Assembly (NCBI GenBank): GCA_040219575.1
Contig: JAVJSD010000030.1
Coordinates: 1-64,000, forward strand
Reading direction: 5' to 3'
DNA length: 64,000 bases
From: JAVJSD01 sp040219575
GTDB lineage: Bacteria; Planctomycetota; Planctomycetia; Pirellulales; Pirellulaceae
Positions 50,617 to 60,323 of this stretch are shown piece by piece (position 1 is the first letter of the stretch; every line of letters starts with the position of its first letter). The notes under the pieces are model-generated. The model searched no databases and was not told where the DNA came from. It saw only the letters and a program-made list of their open reading frames with translations. A program made the translations under genes and the position numbers.

Positions 50617-52985
50617 GAGCCCTCAATCGCAAACTGGCGCGCGATCTGTATCGCAGCAAGGGGCTGCTGCTGGCCATCACCAGCATTATCTCCATCGGCG
50701 TGATGTGCTACGTGACCATGCAGTCGGCCTACCACAATCTCGAAGACGCCAAGCAGTCGTACTATCGCCGTTCGCGGATGGCCGACTTCTGGATCGACGT
50801 CAAGAAGGTCCCGCTGGTCGAACTCGAGGCGCTCGAGCAGCTGCCGGGCGTGACCGAGATCCTGCCGCGCATCGGATTTCACGCCACGGTCGACGTGGAG
50901 GACTCCCTCGAACCGCTCAACGGCCTGGTGCTGTCGCTGCCGGACGACCGCCGCGGCGTGCTCAACGACATCGTGATCCGGCAAGGCGGGTACTTCACCG
51001 ATCGCCGTGAGAACGAAGTGATTGTGAACGACGCCTTCGCCCGGCATCACAATCTGTATCCCGGCGCACGCCTGCACCTGCTGCTCAACAACCGTCGCCA
51101 GGAGATGTTCGTCGTCGGCACGGCCATCAGCTCCGAATTCACCTACCTGGTCGGTCCGGGCGCCATCATGCCCGATCCCGAGCACTTCGGCGTGTTCTAT
51201 ATCAAGCGGACCTACGCCGAGGACGTGTTCGACTTTCAAGGCGCGGCGAATCAAATCGTGGGCCGACTGACGCCGCAGTTCCGCGAGCATCCCGACGACG
51301 TGCTCCGCCGCGCGGAACGGCTGCTGGAATCGTACGGCGTGGCCGCCGCCACGCCGCTCCGGCAGCAGGCCTCGAACCAGTACCTGAGCAGCGAGATCGA
51401 TGGCTTGGGTTCGTTCGCCACCGTCGTGCCGACCATCTTCCTGGTGGTGGCGGCGCTGGTGCTGAACGTGTTGATCACTCGCCTGGCGCGGCAGCAGCGG
51501 GTGGTGATCGGCACCTTCAAGGCGCTGGGCTACACCGACTGGCAGATGTTTCTGTACTTTCTAAAATTCGGACTCTGCGTGGGCGTGGCCGGCGGGCTGA
51601 TCGGCGACGTGCTGGGCTACGCGGCCGCCTCCGGCATGACGGTCGTCTATCGCCAGTACTTCGAATTCCCGCGGCTCGACAGCGGCTTCCACTGGTACAC
51701 GCATGCGGTCGGCCTGGCCGTCAGCCTGATCTGCGCCACGTTGGGCACGCTGCACGGAGCGCGCGCGGTGCTCGCCTTGCAGCCGGCCGAGGCCATGCGC
51801 CCCGAGCCGCCCAAGCAGGGCGGCGCCATCTTCCTGGAGCACCTCGCCTGGCTGTGGAAGTCGCTGGGCGCCTCGTGGCGGATGGCGCTGAGGAGCCTGG
51901 TTCGGCATCGCTTTCGCACCGCCGTGGCGGTGTTCGCCTCGACGATGGGGGCCGGCCTGCTGGTGACCGGCTTCATGATGAACGAGTCGATCTATTTCTT
52001 TCTTGACTTTCAGTTCCATCGCGTCTCGCGCAGCGACATCGATCTCACGTTCACCGACGACGAGGGCCGCCAAGCGCTGGAGGAGGTGCGCGGCCTGCCC
52101 GGCGTCGACTACGCCGAACCGCAGCTGAACGTCTCCTGCACGTTCGTCCACGGTCCTTATCGCCGCAAGAGCGCCGTCACCGGACTCGCGCCCGACGCCC
52201 GGCTGACCATTCCCCGCGACACGCGGGGCGACCGCATCGACGTGCCGGAATCCGGACTGGTGATGACCAGCGCCCTGGCCGACTTGCTGCACGTCGCGCC
52301 GGGCGACACGCTCACGATGATTCCCGTGCAGGGCGAGCGGCGGCCGGTCGACATGCCGGTCGTCCGCATCGCCGACAGCTACATCGGCCTGCAGACCTAC
52401 GCCGACATCACGTACCTCAGCCGCAGCATCGGCGAGGCCTACACGTTGAACGCCGCGCAGCTCTCCATCGACCCGCGACGCGAGCGGGAGCTGAATCGAG
52501 AGCTCAAGCAGACGCCCGGCGTCAGCGGCGTCTCGGCCCGCCGCGACATGATCGCCAGCCTGACCGAGACGATTCTCGAGTCGCAGAGCACCTTCATCGG
52601 CATGCTGGTGCTGTTCGCCGGCGTGATTTTTTTCGGCAGCATCGTCAACGCGTCGATCGTGAACCTGGCCGAGCGGCAACGGGAGGTCGCCACGTTCCGC
52701 GCCCTCGGCTACGGCGAGTGGCGGATCGGCAGCATGTTTCTCCGCGAGAGCCTGCTCACGAATCTCGCCGGCACGTTGCTGGGGATGCCGGTCGGCTATC
52801 TGCTGACCGTGTTGACCGCCGTCTCCTACGCCAACGAATTGATGCGTCTGCCGGTCGTCACCGCCCCCTGGATCTGGATCGTGACGCTCGCCCTCTCGCT
52901 GCTCTTCGCCCTGTTGGCCCACGGCGTGGTCCAACTCAGCATCCACCGCATGAACTTCATGGAGGCGCTGAAAGTCAAGGAATGA
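50613..52985 (+). CDS. FtsX-family ABC exporter permease
   Basis: The 790-residue permease starts with the GTG at 50613: VRALNRKLARDLYRSKGLL. An N-terminal membrane helix (LAITSIISIGVMCYVTMQSA) is followed by a large extracytoplasmic domain, a three-helix FtsX core around VVPTIFLVVAALVLNVLITR, a repeat of the layout (VAVFASTMGAGLLVTGFMMN with its own extracytoplasmic domain) and a second FtsX core near the C-terminus (GMLVLFAGVIFFGSIVNASI). This two-FtsX design is typical of type VII ABC transporters that move lipoproteins, peptides or lipids out of the membrane. It is translationally coupled to the ATPase. The toxin gene follows 375 bases later. Confidence 0.92.
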   Translation: MRALNRKLARDLYRSKGLLLAITSIISIGVMCYVTMQSAYHNLEDAKQSYYRRSRMADFWIDVKKVPLVELEALEQLPGVTEILPRIGFHATVDVEDSLEPLNGLVLSLPDDRRGVLNDIVIRQGGYFTDRRENEVIVNDAFARHHNLYPGARLHLLLNNRRQEMFVVGTAISSEFTYLVGPGAIMPDPEHFGVFYIKRTYAEDVFDFQGAANQIVGRLTPQFREHPDDVLRRAERLLESYGVAAATPLRQQASNQYLSSEIDGLGSFATVVPTIFLVVAALVLNVLITRLARQQRVVIGTFKALGYTDWQMFLYFLKFGLCVGVAGGLIGDVLGYAAASGMTVVYRQYFEFPRLDSGFHWYTHAVGLAVSLICATLGTLHGARAVLALQPAEAMRPEPPKQGGAIFLEHLAWLWKSLGASWRMALRSLVRHRFRTAVAVFASTMGAGLLVTGFMMNESIYFFLDFQFHRVSRSDIDLTFTDDEGRQALEEVRGLPGVDYAEPQLNVSCTFVHGPYRRKSAVTGLAPDARLTIPRDTRGDRIDVPESGLVMTSALADLLHVAPGDTLTMIPVQGERRPVDMPVVRIADSYIGLQTYADITYLSRSIGEAYTLNAAQLSIDPRRERELNRELKQTPGVSGVSARRDMIASLTETILESQSTFIGMLVLFAGVIFFGSIVNASIVNLAERQREVATFRALGYGEWRIGSMFLRESLLTNLAGTLLGMPVGYLLTVLTAVSYANELMRLPVVTAPWIWIVTLALSLLFALLAHGVVQLSIHRMNFMEALKVKE

Positions 52986-53360
52986 CGGCCGACGGTCGCC
53001 GCCGCCTCCGCGCTGAATGACCTGAAAAAAGTTTTTCAGAATGTTGTTGATTCTTGCGCGGCGTTCGGTCATCTTCACCGTATTGGCAGATTCTTCGTTA
53101 TCTCGATGAATTCCATCAGCGTTGGGAGCAGTGCGATGGTTGGGCTTTTCTTCCGCCGCGATACCGCGGCCGTCCGTTGGGTGCATTTCCTTCATCGACT
53201 TCGCGTGCGTTTCTAAAGCTGCGCCGCCTGGGCTGAACGTTTTTGACGACTGAATGGCCGGCGGGCTGTTCGTGCGCCGTCGGCTCCCGGCCGAATGCCG
53301 GCCAATGCTGCGTTGATCCACTTTCCATCACGAGCCAATTCATCACCAGGAGCCTGGGTC
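52986..53360. other. Spacer upstream of the giant toxin gene
   Basis: No gene is seen in the 375 bases. A T-rich patch (AAAAAAGTTTTTCAGAATG, 53025-53043) may hold a promoter or the end of the transporter operon. AGGAG at 53348-53352, eight bases before the ATG, fixes the start of the giant gene. Confidence 0.4.
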
Positions 53361-56300
53361 ATGTCTCGCCGACTCAATTCTCGTCGAAGATCGCCGGCCG
53401 TCGCGCGGATCGATCGGACGCATCAATCGAAAGGAACGAGGCGATCGCGGAGGCGGAACCATCGCAGATGCGAATTCGAACGCCTGGAGGACCGGATGGT
53501 TTTTGACGCGGCCTCGATCGACGCATTCGACGTCTATGTCGTGTCCGGTCAGGAGGTAGAAGCCTGGGGCTACGTCAGCGACGAGAACCCGGAGGGCGTT
53601 CAGGTGCAGCTCAGCGGCGCCATCAGCGCGACGGTCACGCCCGACGAGTGGGGCTACTTCGAGTGGACCGGCGATGCCGCGAACCTGGGTGGGGTCACGG
53701 CGGTCGCCAGCGACGACGAGGGCCTCACGTCGTCGCCGGCGTCGGCGGAGCTGACCAGCGACGCACCGCAGATCACGTTCACCGTGGAGCCGACCGGCGC
53801 CGGGCGCGAAGTCGAAGTCACCGGCTCGGTGACCGACGAGTCGCCGGAGGGATTGACGGTCGCGCTTTCCGGCGTGGTCACGGGCAGCTTAACCGTCGAC
53901 GAATCGGGGCAATTCAGCGGAATCTTCGAGGCCTCGTCGGTCGGCACGGTATCGGCGTCGACCAACGACGTGTGGGGGCTCGCCTCCGACCCGTCGACCT
54001 TCGATCTGAGGGTGGCGCCGCCCACCTTGGACGTTTCCATCACGTCCCCGGGGGGCGGCCTCGAGGTGGAGATCACGGGGACCGTCGACGACGTCTCGCC
54101 CAGCGGCCTGACCGTGAACATCACCGGCGCGTTGACGGGGGCATTGGTCACGGATTCGGCGGGCGCCTTCAGCGGCCCCTTCACCAAAACGACCTCGGGC
54201 GACGTGTTCATCACCGTCACGAACGAATGGGGACTCGAGTCCATCCCGGAGATCATCTCCGTGGAGGTGCTCGACCTGGATTTCTCGGGCGACCTGGCGG
54301 CGCACACGGCGGCGGCTTCCGGAGGGTTGGCGGCGGCCGAGGCGGCGGTGGATGCGGCGCAGGACGATTTGGAAGAGGCCCAGGCGGATCTCAAGACCGA
54401 ACTCGAACAGCAAAACAACAACGCGATTACGCAACGAGAAACGGCGCAGGCGGGGTACGACGCGGCGATCAGCAATTCCGTGGCCGACTACGAGGCCGCG
54501 ATCGCCGCCGCGACGGCCGACCATCAAATCGCCATGGACGCGGCGCAGGCGGCGTTCGACAGCACGGCGGACGCGCTGCAGGCGACCTACGACGCCGCCG
54601 TTGCGCAAGCCCAACAGGAGTTTGACACGGCCCTGGCCGCCGCCGAGTCGGAGCAATCGGACGCGACCGCCGACGCCGACGCGATCTACAGCCTCGCCAT
54701 GGCCGCCGCGGATCTGGTGTATCAGGCCCACATCGCCGCCGCCGAAAGCGACTACGCCGATGCGGCCGCCGACGCCGACGCGGTCTACGACGGGGCCGTC
54801 GCCTCGGCCCAGGGCGCGTACGACAGCGCCGTCGCGGCGGCCGATCTGGCGTTCGAATCCGCGGAGTTCACCGCGCAGGGGCAGTTCGTTTTCGAGATGG
54901 ACTTCATCCTGGATCAATTCGAGGATCTCGAACAGATCCTGCAAGGCAATCTCGACGCCGTTCTCGCGCAGTATCCGAATGTATCGTACGACGCGGAACT
55001 CGCGGAGAGCGATCCGGGATTCCAGGCCACGGTCGTGTCGGCGGACGACGCCCTGGCGGCGGTCATCGCGGCGGCGGAGTCCACGTATCAAGACGCCTAT
55101 GGGGTGGGGTTGAGCGCGTTCCTCTCGCAGATCGATGCGGCGCAAACGACCTACAACGACGCGGTGATGGTCGCTCAAACGGAGAACCAGCAACGCATCG
55201 ACGACGCCTACAACGCCTACGACGCGGCGTTCGCCGCCGCCGAGCAGTTGCTCAATGACGGATACTCGATGGCGGAGCAGGTGTTCAACAGCGGCATCAG
55301 CGTGAGCGACGCCGTCTACCAAATTGACTTTGATTTCGCCACCAACGAGTTCGACCAGGACATCGCCAACTCCGAGTCGACGTTCGAAAACGCGGTGACC
55401 CTTGCCAGCGACGATTACAACCTGCAGCTCGACCAACTGACCACGCAGTTCAATGACGCCGTCAGTCAGCGTCAGCAGCAGTACGACCAGAACGGGGCAC
55501 AGCTATCCAGCGACTTCGACCAGCAAGTCGCTACGGCGCAGCAGACGCGCGATGACGCCGATACGGCAGCGGAGAACCTTCACGAAACAACGGTCGACAA
55601 CTCAGAGATTCTCCGCGACAGCCTGACAGGCACGGCGAGCGCGGACTACGACGATGTGGTGCAGTCGGCGGATCAAGATCTCAATTGGGCCTCTGCGAAA
55701 TACTGGGGGGGCTTCATCAGCGAATCGGACTTTTTCGACGCCGCCAAGACCTACTCACTCGACGTCGCGCTGGCGAACACGGCGAAGACCTCGGCATTGG
55801 GCGGCTACGAGGTGAATCACGTCGAACGCGTGGCGGCGAGCGGGACGACGAAGTCCACCGGTCTGGCCGACGCCGCCTACACGTTCGCCGACACCAAGGC
55901 CGCGGCGGCGAAAGCCTCCGCCGATTCGCTGGCGGACGAATTCCAGGGCTACCGCAAGGACGTAGCCGGCTATGAAGCCGACTTTGCGATCGGACTGGCG
56001 CCCGAGTTCTCGGACCTGATGCTCGACATCGCACTCGCCGACAAGAATGCGGCCTATTCGAGCGCCGCCGCCGAGGAGACCTATCGGCACGCCATGGCGG
56101 ACGCGGGACACACATTGACCTATCTGGTGGCGGCGGCCGGCGAGGTGTTCGCCAATGACGAGGCCAGCGCCTGGCAAAGCTACTATCAGGCCGTCGCCAG
56201 AGCGGAGGCGGACCTGCAAAACGCCTTGGCCGCGTCCGAAGCACAATACACCGCGGACGAAGCCGCCGCGGCGGCGGAGTTCACCACCGACAGGAACGCA

Positions 56301-59165
56301 GCGCTGCTGCCCCTGCAGTTTGCGACGCACGCCGCACGTACGCTCTACGTCACCGCGGTGTCGCAAGGAATGCAGGCCTGGGTGGACACCGTCGCCCCGG
56401 CCCGGGCCGCAACGATTAAGCAATTGAGCAATAACGACCCCGATGTCGCCGCCGTGGCGAACGCCCACGCCGCGTTTGAAATCGGGCACATGCAGGCGAT
56501 GACGGCGTCGATTATCTCCTCGGAGACCGTCTCGCAGACCTACGACACCGTCGTCCTGCAAGCCTCGAATCAACGCGATTCGGCGATGATGGCGGCGACC
56601 CAAACCGAAGCCAACGCCGTGGCCGCCGCCGCGGTCAATTGGACCGACGCCGTCACCGACGCCGGTGTGACGCTGGCCGATGAAGAAGCCGCCGCGGAGG
56701 TTGATTGGAGCGCGGCCGCCGCGGCCGCCGAACGGCAGCTCGTGGAGAGTCAGGCGGACGCCGATCAAGATTTCGAATACGCCCACGCGACGGCCGAGCG
56801 ACAGAGACAAGAGGCGGAGGCCGACGCGCAGCTTGCCTCGGATCAGGGCTATTGGCCCCAGTACACGGTCTACACGACGGCCGTCGCCAATGCGGACAAA
56901 GCGCTGGCCGAAGCCGAAGCGGACGCCCAGGCCGAGCACCTGAAAAACGCGGCCCAGGCTGAATACGACAAAGCCCTGGTCGACGCAGCCGTCGAACACG
57001 CCGCGGTGGCGCCGGTGGCGGCGAGGTTGGCCGATGTCTCCATCAAGGAGGCCCAACTGAGGGCCGCCGAGGACAACGTGCAGGCCTACGAAAACTATCA
57101 GGAGGTGGTCGATACGCCGGCCGCCGAGTTCGAATACCTGGTGACGACGATCACCGACATCCTCCCCTGGCTCGACGATGCAATCGACGCGACGGTCAGC
57201 TGGCTCGAGTCCGAATGGGAGATCATCGTCGCAGCCTGGAACGATCCCCTGCCCGTGGCCATGGCCTACTACATGGGGCTGGGCCAAGGAGCGCTGAACA
57301 CCGTCAATGGGGTCCAGGACGCAATCATCGGCATCGCCAACCTCCCGATCATGGCCATCAACTTCCACCCGATCATGCTGCTGACGGGCAACAGCATCCC
57401 CTACATCCCCTCGCCCGATTGGAGCCGCGGCGTGTTGGTGGAAGAGGACGAAACGCTGCACGACGTCAGCAAGTTCCTGGGCGGCGAGGGGGTCATGACT
57501 TTGGCGACGTTGGGATTCGGGCAGGCGCGACACGCCGGCAAACTCCGCTGGCTCGACGACGTGGCGCATTGGCTTACGGGCAGCTGCTTCGTCGCCGGGA
57601 CCCAAGTCGTCATGGGCCACGATCCGGCGTTGCTTTCCAACGATCCAATTCCTGTCATGCCGCCGCCAGACGATACGGCCTTAGCCGACCTCGACTGGAC
57701 GACCATCATCTCGGTCGCGATGACGCTGCCCATCGCGCTCACGGCGGTGGTGGCGGCGCGGAAGAAGAAACGCGGCGACGAGCGGGAACAGAACGAGATC
57801 GACGACCTTGACGGCGACTTCGAGCCGAAACACGCCGCGACCGCCGACCACGGCATCGACGAGGTCCATCGGTTGGCGGCGCTGACGGACGAGCCTTATC
57901 AAGACGACGCCTCCGCCTGGGAGTCGATGCTGAGCGAACTTCCGCAACGAGAGGTCGCGCAATGGGCGGCGCCGTGCCGCCGCGAAGGGGAGTCCTTCCG
58001 CAACCGGAAACGCGATGCTCGTCGTCCGTTGCACCCGTCTTCGCGTGGTGCTGCGGTCAAGAGTTCGGGGCGTCGCCTGCTACCGTGGTTCTTGGCGACG
58101 CTGGCGGTCTCGGCCGCCCTCCTGGTCGCCTTCTGGGCGGGCGGCGGAGATTCCCCGTCGCGGCCGAGCGACGTGTCGCTCGCGTCGGCCGCCGAGACGC
58201 CGGAACTCCTCACGGAGATTCCCACCAAGGCCATTGAAGACGTTCGCGTCGGCGAACGCGTGATGGGCCGCAATCCAGACCCCACCGACGCCGAACGGAA
58301 TCTCCCCGAACCGGACCCGGCGACGTGGCGCCAGGTTGAACTGCGCATGCAGAAGGCCAGTGGCAAGTCGCTGGCGATCACGTTGCTGCGGCCGACGGCG
58401 TGGATCGAGTCCAGCGGGGCGGCCGTAAACACGACGATCCAACTCGATATGAAGGAGATGGACGCCGTCGGACCGGCGGAAGTGCTGTCGATCGCCCCCT
58501 GCCCGGAGATTCATGCCGGCCCCGGACAGGTCGTCACCGGCACGTTTTCACACGAACCCGACGACAACCTGGTTGATGTCCACATCCAGGGAATTCAAGA
58601 GCCCATCGGCTGCACGAACAACCACCGCTTCTGGAGTGAGACGCGCCGAGATTTTGTGGAAGCCGGGGACCTTCTCGCCGGCGAACAGGTCCGCACGCGA
58701 ACGTTGGATTTGGCCCGCGTCGAGTCGGTGTCCTACCGCCCCCCGGAACAACGGGTTTACAACCTGGAGGTTCACGGCGAGCATGTCTACGAGGTGTCCG
58801 ACGCCGGCGTGTTGGTGCACAACAGCTACTCGAACGCTGTCGTGATCGGCGAACGCATGACGCGCGTGCATGCCGTGGCCGACGCACTCACCGCGAGAAC
58901 CTTGGTGATAAGGACGAAACTGCCTTGGACGGTCGGCAAGAATCGGCAATGGATGGGACGAATCGCCTCCAACGTCCAAAACGCGAACAAAGGTGGAATT
59001 CGCCGCATTCTGGATGTGGGACCGAAAGGGGCTAGCCCCACGAGTCCTTGGTATATCGCTGAACGCGAGGTGCTGCGCGATCACGGATTCGTCCCGAAGT
59101 TCTTGAAGAATGTAGTGGGAACGGATGGGCAACTGTATGGCGTATGGGAGTGGGTCATTCCCTAG
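53361..59165 (+). CDS. Giant polymorphic-toxin-like protein with Hint domain and variable tip
   Basis: The 1934-residue protein starts with a basic tail and the planctomycete motif FERLEDRMVFDA at 39-50. Residues about 50-306 are three Ig-like repeats (each with EVEVTG-like and VDE..QFSG-like text). Residues about 307-1253 are an alanine- and aspartate-rich helical stalk. A pretoxin region follows (for example DVSKFLGGEGVMTLATLGFG). The Hint domain begins at SCFVAGTQV (Cys1409) and ends HVYEVSDAGVLVHN (Asn1821). Between its first block and AIEDVRVGERV (about 1624) sits an insert of about 195 residues with two membrane helices (near 1446-1467 and 1573-1594). The tip, residues 1822-1934, begins SYSNAVVIGERMTRVHAVAD and contains GRIASNVQNANKGGIRRILD; I recognise no named toxin. 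Three related or unrelated small genes follow as immunity candidates. Confidence 0.85.
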   Translation: MSRRLNSRRRSPAVARIDRTHQSKGTRRSRRRNHRRCEFERLEDRMVFDAASIDAFDVYVVSGQEVEAWGYVSDENPEGVQVQLSGAISATVTPDEWGYFEWTGDAANLGGVTAVASDDEGLTSSPASAELTSDAPQITFTVEPTGAGREVEVTGSVTDESPEGLTVALSGVVTGSLTVDESGQFSGIFEASSVGTVSASTNDVWGLASDPSTFDLRVAPPTLDVSITSPGGGLEVEITGTVDDVSPSGLTVNITGALTGALVTDSAGAFSGPFTKTTSGDVFITVTNEWGLESIPEIISVEVLDLDFSGDLAAHTAAASGGLAAAEAAVDAAQDDLEEAQADLKTELEQQNNNAITQRETAQAGYDAAISNSVADYEAAIAAATADHQIAMDAAQAAFDSTADALQATYDAAVAQAQQEFDTALAAAESEQSDATADADAIYSLAMAAADLVYQAHIAAAESDYADAAADADAVYDGAVASAQGAYDSAVAAADLAFESAEFTAQGQFVFEMDFILDQFEDLEQILQGNLDAVLAQYPNVSYDAELAESDPGFQATVVSADDALAAVIAAAESTYQDAYGVGLSAFLSQIDAAQTTYNDAVMVAQTENQQRIDDAYNAYDAAFAAAEQLLNDGYSMAEQVFNSGISVSDAVYQIDFDFATNEFDQDIANSESTFENAVTLASDDYNLQLDQLTTQFNDAVSQRQQQYDQNGAQLSSDFDQQVATAQQTRDDADTAAENLHETTVDNSEILRDSLTGTASADYDDVVQSADQDLNWASAKYWGGFISESDFFDAAKTYSLDVALANTAKTSALGGYEVNHVERVAASGTTKSTGLADAAYTFADTKAAAAKASADSLADEFQGYRKDVAGYEADFAIGLAPEFSDLMLDIALADKNAAYSSAAAEETYRHAMADAGHTLTYLVAAAGEVFANDEASAWQSYYQAVARAEADLQNALAASEAQYTADEAAAAAEFTTDRNAALLPLQFATHAARTLYVTAVSQGMQAWVDTVAPARAATIKQLSNNDPDVAAVANAHAAFEIGHMQAMTASIISSETVSQTYDTVVLQASNQRDSAMMAATQTEANAVAAAAVNWTDAVTDAGVTLADEEAAAEVDWSAAAAAAERQLVESQADADQDFEYAHATAERQRQEAEADAQLASDQGYWPQYTVYTTAVANADKALAEAEADAQAEHLKNAAQAEYDKALVDAAVEHAAVAPVAARLADVSIKEAQLRAAEDNVQAYENYQEVVDTPAAEFEYLVTTITDILPWLDDAIDATVSWLESEWEIIVAAWNDPLPVAMAYYMGLGQGALNTVNGVQDAIIGIANLPIMAINFHPIMLLTGNSIPYIPSPDWSRGVLVEEDETLHDVSKFLGGEGVMTLATLGFGQARHAGKLRWLDDVAHWLTGSCFVAGTQVVMGHDPALLSNDPIPVMPPPDDTALADLDWTTIISVAMTLPIALTAVVAARKKKRGDEREQNEIDDLDGDFEPKHAATADHGIDEVHRLAALTDEPYQDDASAWESMLSELPQREVAQWAAPCRREGESFRNRKRDARRPLHPSSRGAAVKSSGRRLLPWFLATLAVSAALLVAFWAGGGDSPSRPSDVSLASAAETPELLTEIPTKAIEDVRVGERVMGRNPDPTDAERNLPEPDPATWRQVELRMQKASGKSLAITLLRPTAWIESSGAAVNTTIQLDMKEMDAVGPAEVLSIAPCPEIHAGPGQVVTGTFSHEPDDNLVDVHIQGIQEPIGCTNNHRFWSETRRDFVEAGDLLAGEQVRTRTLDLARVESVSYRPPEQRVYNLEVHGEHVYEVSDAGVLVHNSYSNAVVIGERMTRVHAVADALTARTLVIRTKLPWTVGKNRQWMGRIASNVQNANKGGIRRILDVGPKGASPTSPWYIAEREVLRDHGFVPKFLKNVVGTDGQLYGVWEWVIP

Positions 59166-59176
59166 GAAGCGGGATC

Positions 59177-59548
59177 ATGCCGCCTGAAAACGTCGACGAC
59201 CTGGCGCCGTGGTTTGTGCCGTACTGCCTGGAGGCGTTCGGCTTTCTGGAGTCGGAATTCGGTTTCGACGTCCAGGCCAAAACGCTCGCCTATGAAACCG
59301 TGGTGCTGTATCGGCGCGGCGATGTCACGATCGAGATTGGCTGCGAGATTGGCTGCCTTCCCGATGTGTTTATCAACAACCTCTATGTCAAAGACGAGTT
59401 GGCCGACGAGTCATTTCAGACGAAGTGGTCGAACTTGCAACGTGGAGCGCCCTACGACACGGACGCGCCGCAGTATCACCACATCGTCCGCGAAGTCCTG
59501 GCCGATTTTCGGGGCGTCGTACGAGCCCACGAATCCCTGTGGCGATAA
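59177..59548 (+). CDS. Candidate immunity protein, copy 1
   Basis: The 123-residue protein starts MPPENVDDLAPWFVPYCLEA, 11 bases after the toxin stop with AGGAAGCGGG before the ATG. It has FDVQAKTLAYETVVLYRRGD, VTIEIGCEIGCLPDVFINNL and ends VRAHESLWR. It is soluble, acidic and without signal, as expected of an immunity protein. It is about 80 percent identical by eye to the protein at 60782 and more distantly alike to the one at 59711. Position right behind the toxin tip is the main argument for immunity; no family name is recognised. Confidence 0.65.
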   Translation: MPPENVDDLAPWFVPYCLEAFGFLESEFGFDVQAKTLAYETVVLYRRGDVTIEIGCEIGCLPDVFINNLYVKDELADESFQTKWSNLQRGAPYDTDAPQYHHIVREVLADFRGVVRAHESLWR

Positions 59549-59710
59549 CGCATTCCGGCGTTTGAGCGGCCTCGATGTCGCCCGGAACGTGTTTACTTCC
59601 GGCGCGGCACTCGCACGTCGGCAGCCTGATCGAGTTGACGGCAACCTGCCGCTGGGGCGACGCCAAGAGGCAAGGAAGGCCTCTCGATCGGAAGGCGAAC
59701 AACTCCTCAA

Positions 59711-60097
59711 GTGAGGTTCCTGCTGGCGCCAAGCAACAAGCTTTCCGAAATTGCCCCTTGGTTTGTGCCGGCGTGCATTGACGCGTTTCGGTTTCTGGAG
59801 ACGGAGCACGGATTCGAAATCGACGGCCGGAACATCGCTTATGAAACGGTCGTCACCTACAAGCGTGGAACTGCGACCATTGAGGCAGCCTGCGAAGTCG
59901 GCTTCATGCCACGCGTTTTCATCAATGATCGTTCGGTCAAGGACGAACTGGCCGATGAAGCGTTTCAACGCCTATGGCTTGAGCGGCAGCATCGCGGCCA
60001 ATTCGATCCGGCGGATCCTGAGTATCACCGCCTGGTGCGGGAGACCCTCTTGGAGTTCGCAAAGTTCGTGCGAGCCCACGACTCCCTTTGGCGATGA
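59711..60097 (+). CDS. Candidate immunity protein, diverged paralogue
   Basis: The 128-residue protein (GTG start) reads LSEIAPWFVPACIDAFRFLE, GRNIAYETVVTYKRGTATIE, AACEVGFMPRVFINDRSVKD and ends FVRAHDSLWR. It shares the layout and the conserved APWFVP, AYETVV, VKDE and VRAH.SLWR motifs with the genes at 59177 and 60782, but at roughly 45 percent identity. It probably protects against a related tip. A 160-base stretch before it holds no clear ORF. Confidence 0.6.
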   Translation: MRFLLAPSNKLSEIAPWFVPACIDAFRFLETEHGFEIDGRNIAYETVVTYKRGTATIEAACEVGFMPRVFINDRSVKDELADEAFQRLWLERQHRGQFDPADPEYHRLVRETLLEFAKFVRAHDSLWR

Positions 60098-60313
60098 GGT
60101 CCGCCCGGCGGCTCCCGCGAGAGATGGGCGGCGCCGCGCTTCGCAGGAAACCGATTCGCTGGCCGCACGTGCGGCGGGACGGACACAAGTTCGAAGTTCG
60201 CACCGTTCCCCAGGTACGAAGTGCTCACTGACGACTCGCTTCTCAAGAAGGCCACGTTTTATGACGAACTCGGAGAGATCATCGACGCCCCGCTGGATTG
60301 GCTCGGACAATGA
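60094..60313 (+). pseudogene. Frameshifted small ORF inside the immunity array
   Basis: An ATG overlaps the stop of the preceding gene (ATGA). The frame reads through RRDGHKFEVRTVPQ and then ends, while one base off it continues as YEVLTDDSLLKKATFYDELG and EIIDAPLDWLGQ up to the stop at 60313. An extra G near 60214 explains the break. The sequence looks coding but matches no family I know. It may be a decayed toxin tip or another array gene. The N-terminal 20 residues are arginine-rich and probably not part of the original. Confidence 0.4.
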
Positions 60314-60323
60314 CGAACCGGGA

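Noticed and set aside
53361..59165. Hint domain as a protein-splicing intein
   Set aside because: The insert has no homing endonuclease motifs, and the part after the Asn is a short terminal domain with no second half of a host protein; the pretoxin reading fits better.
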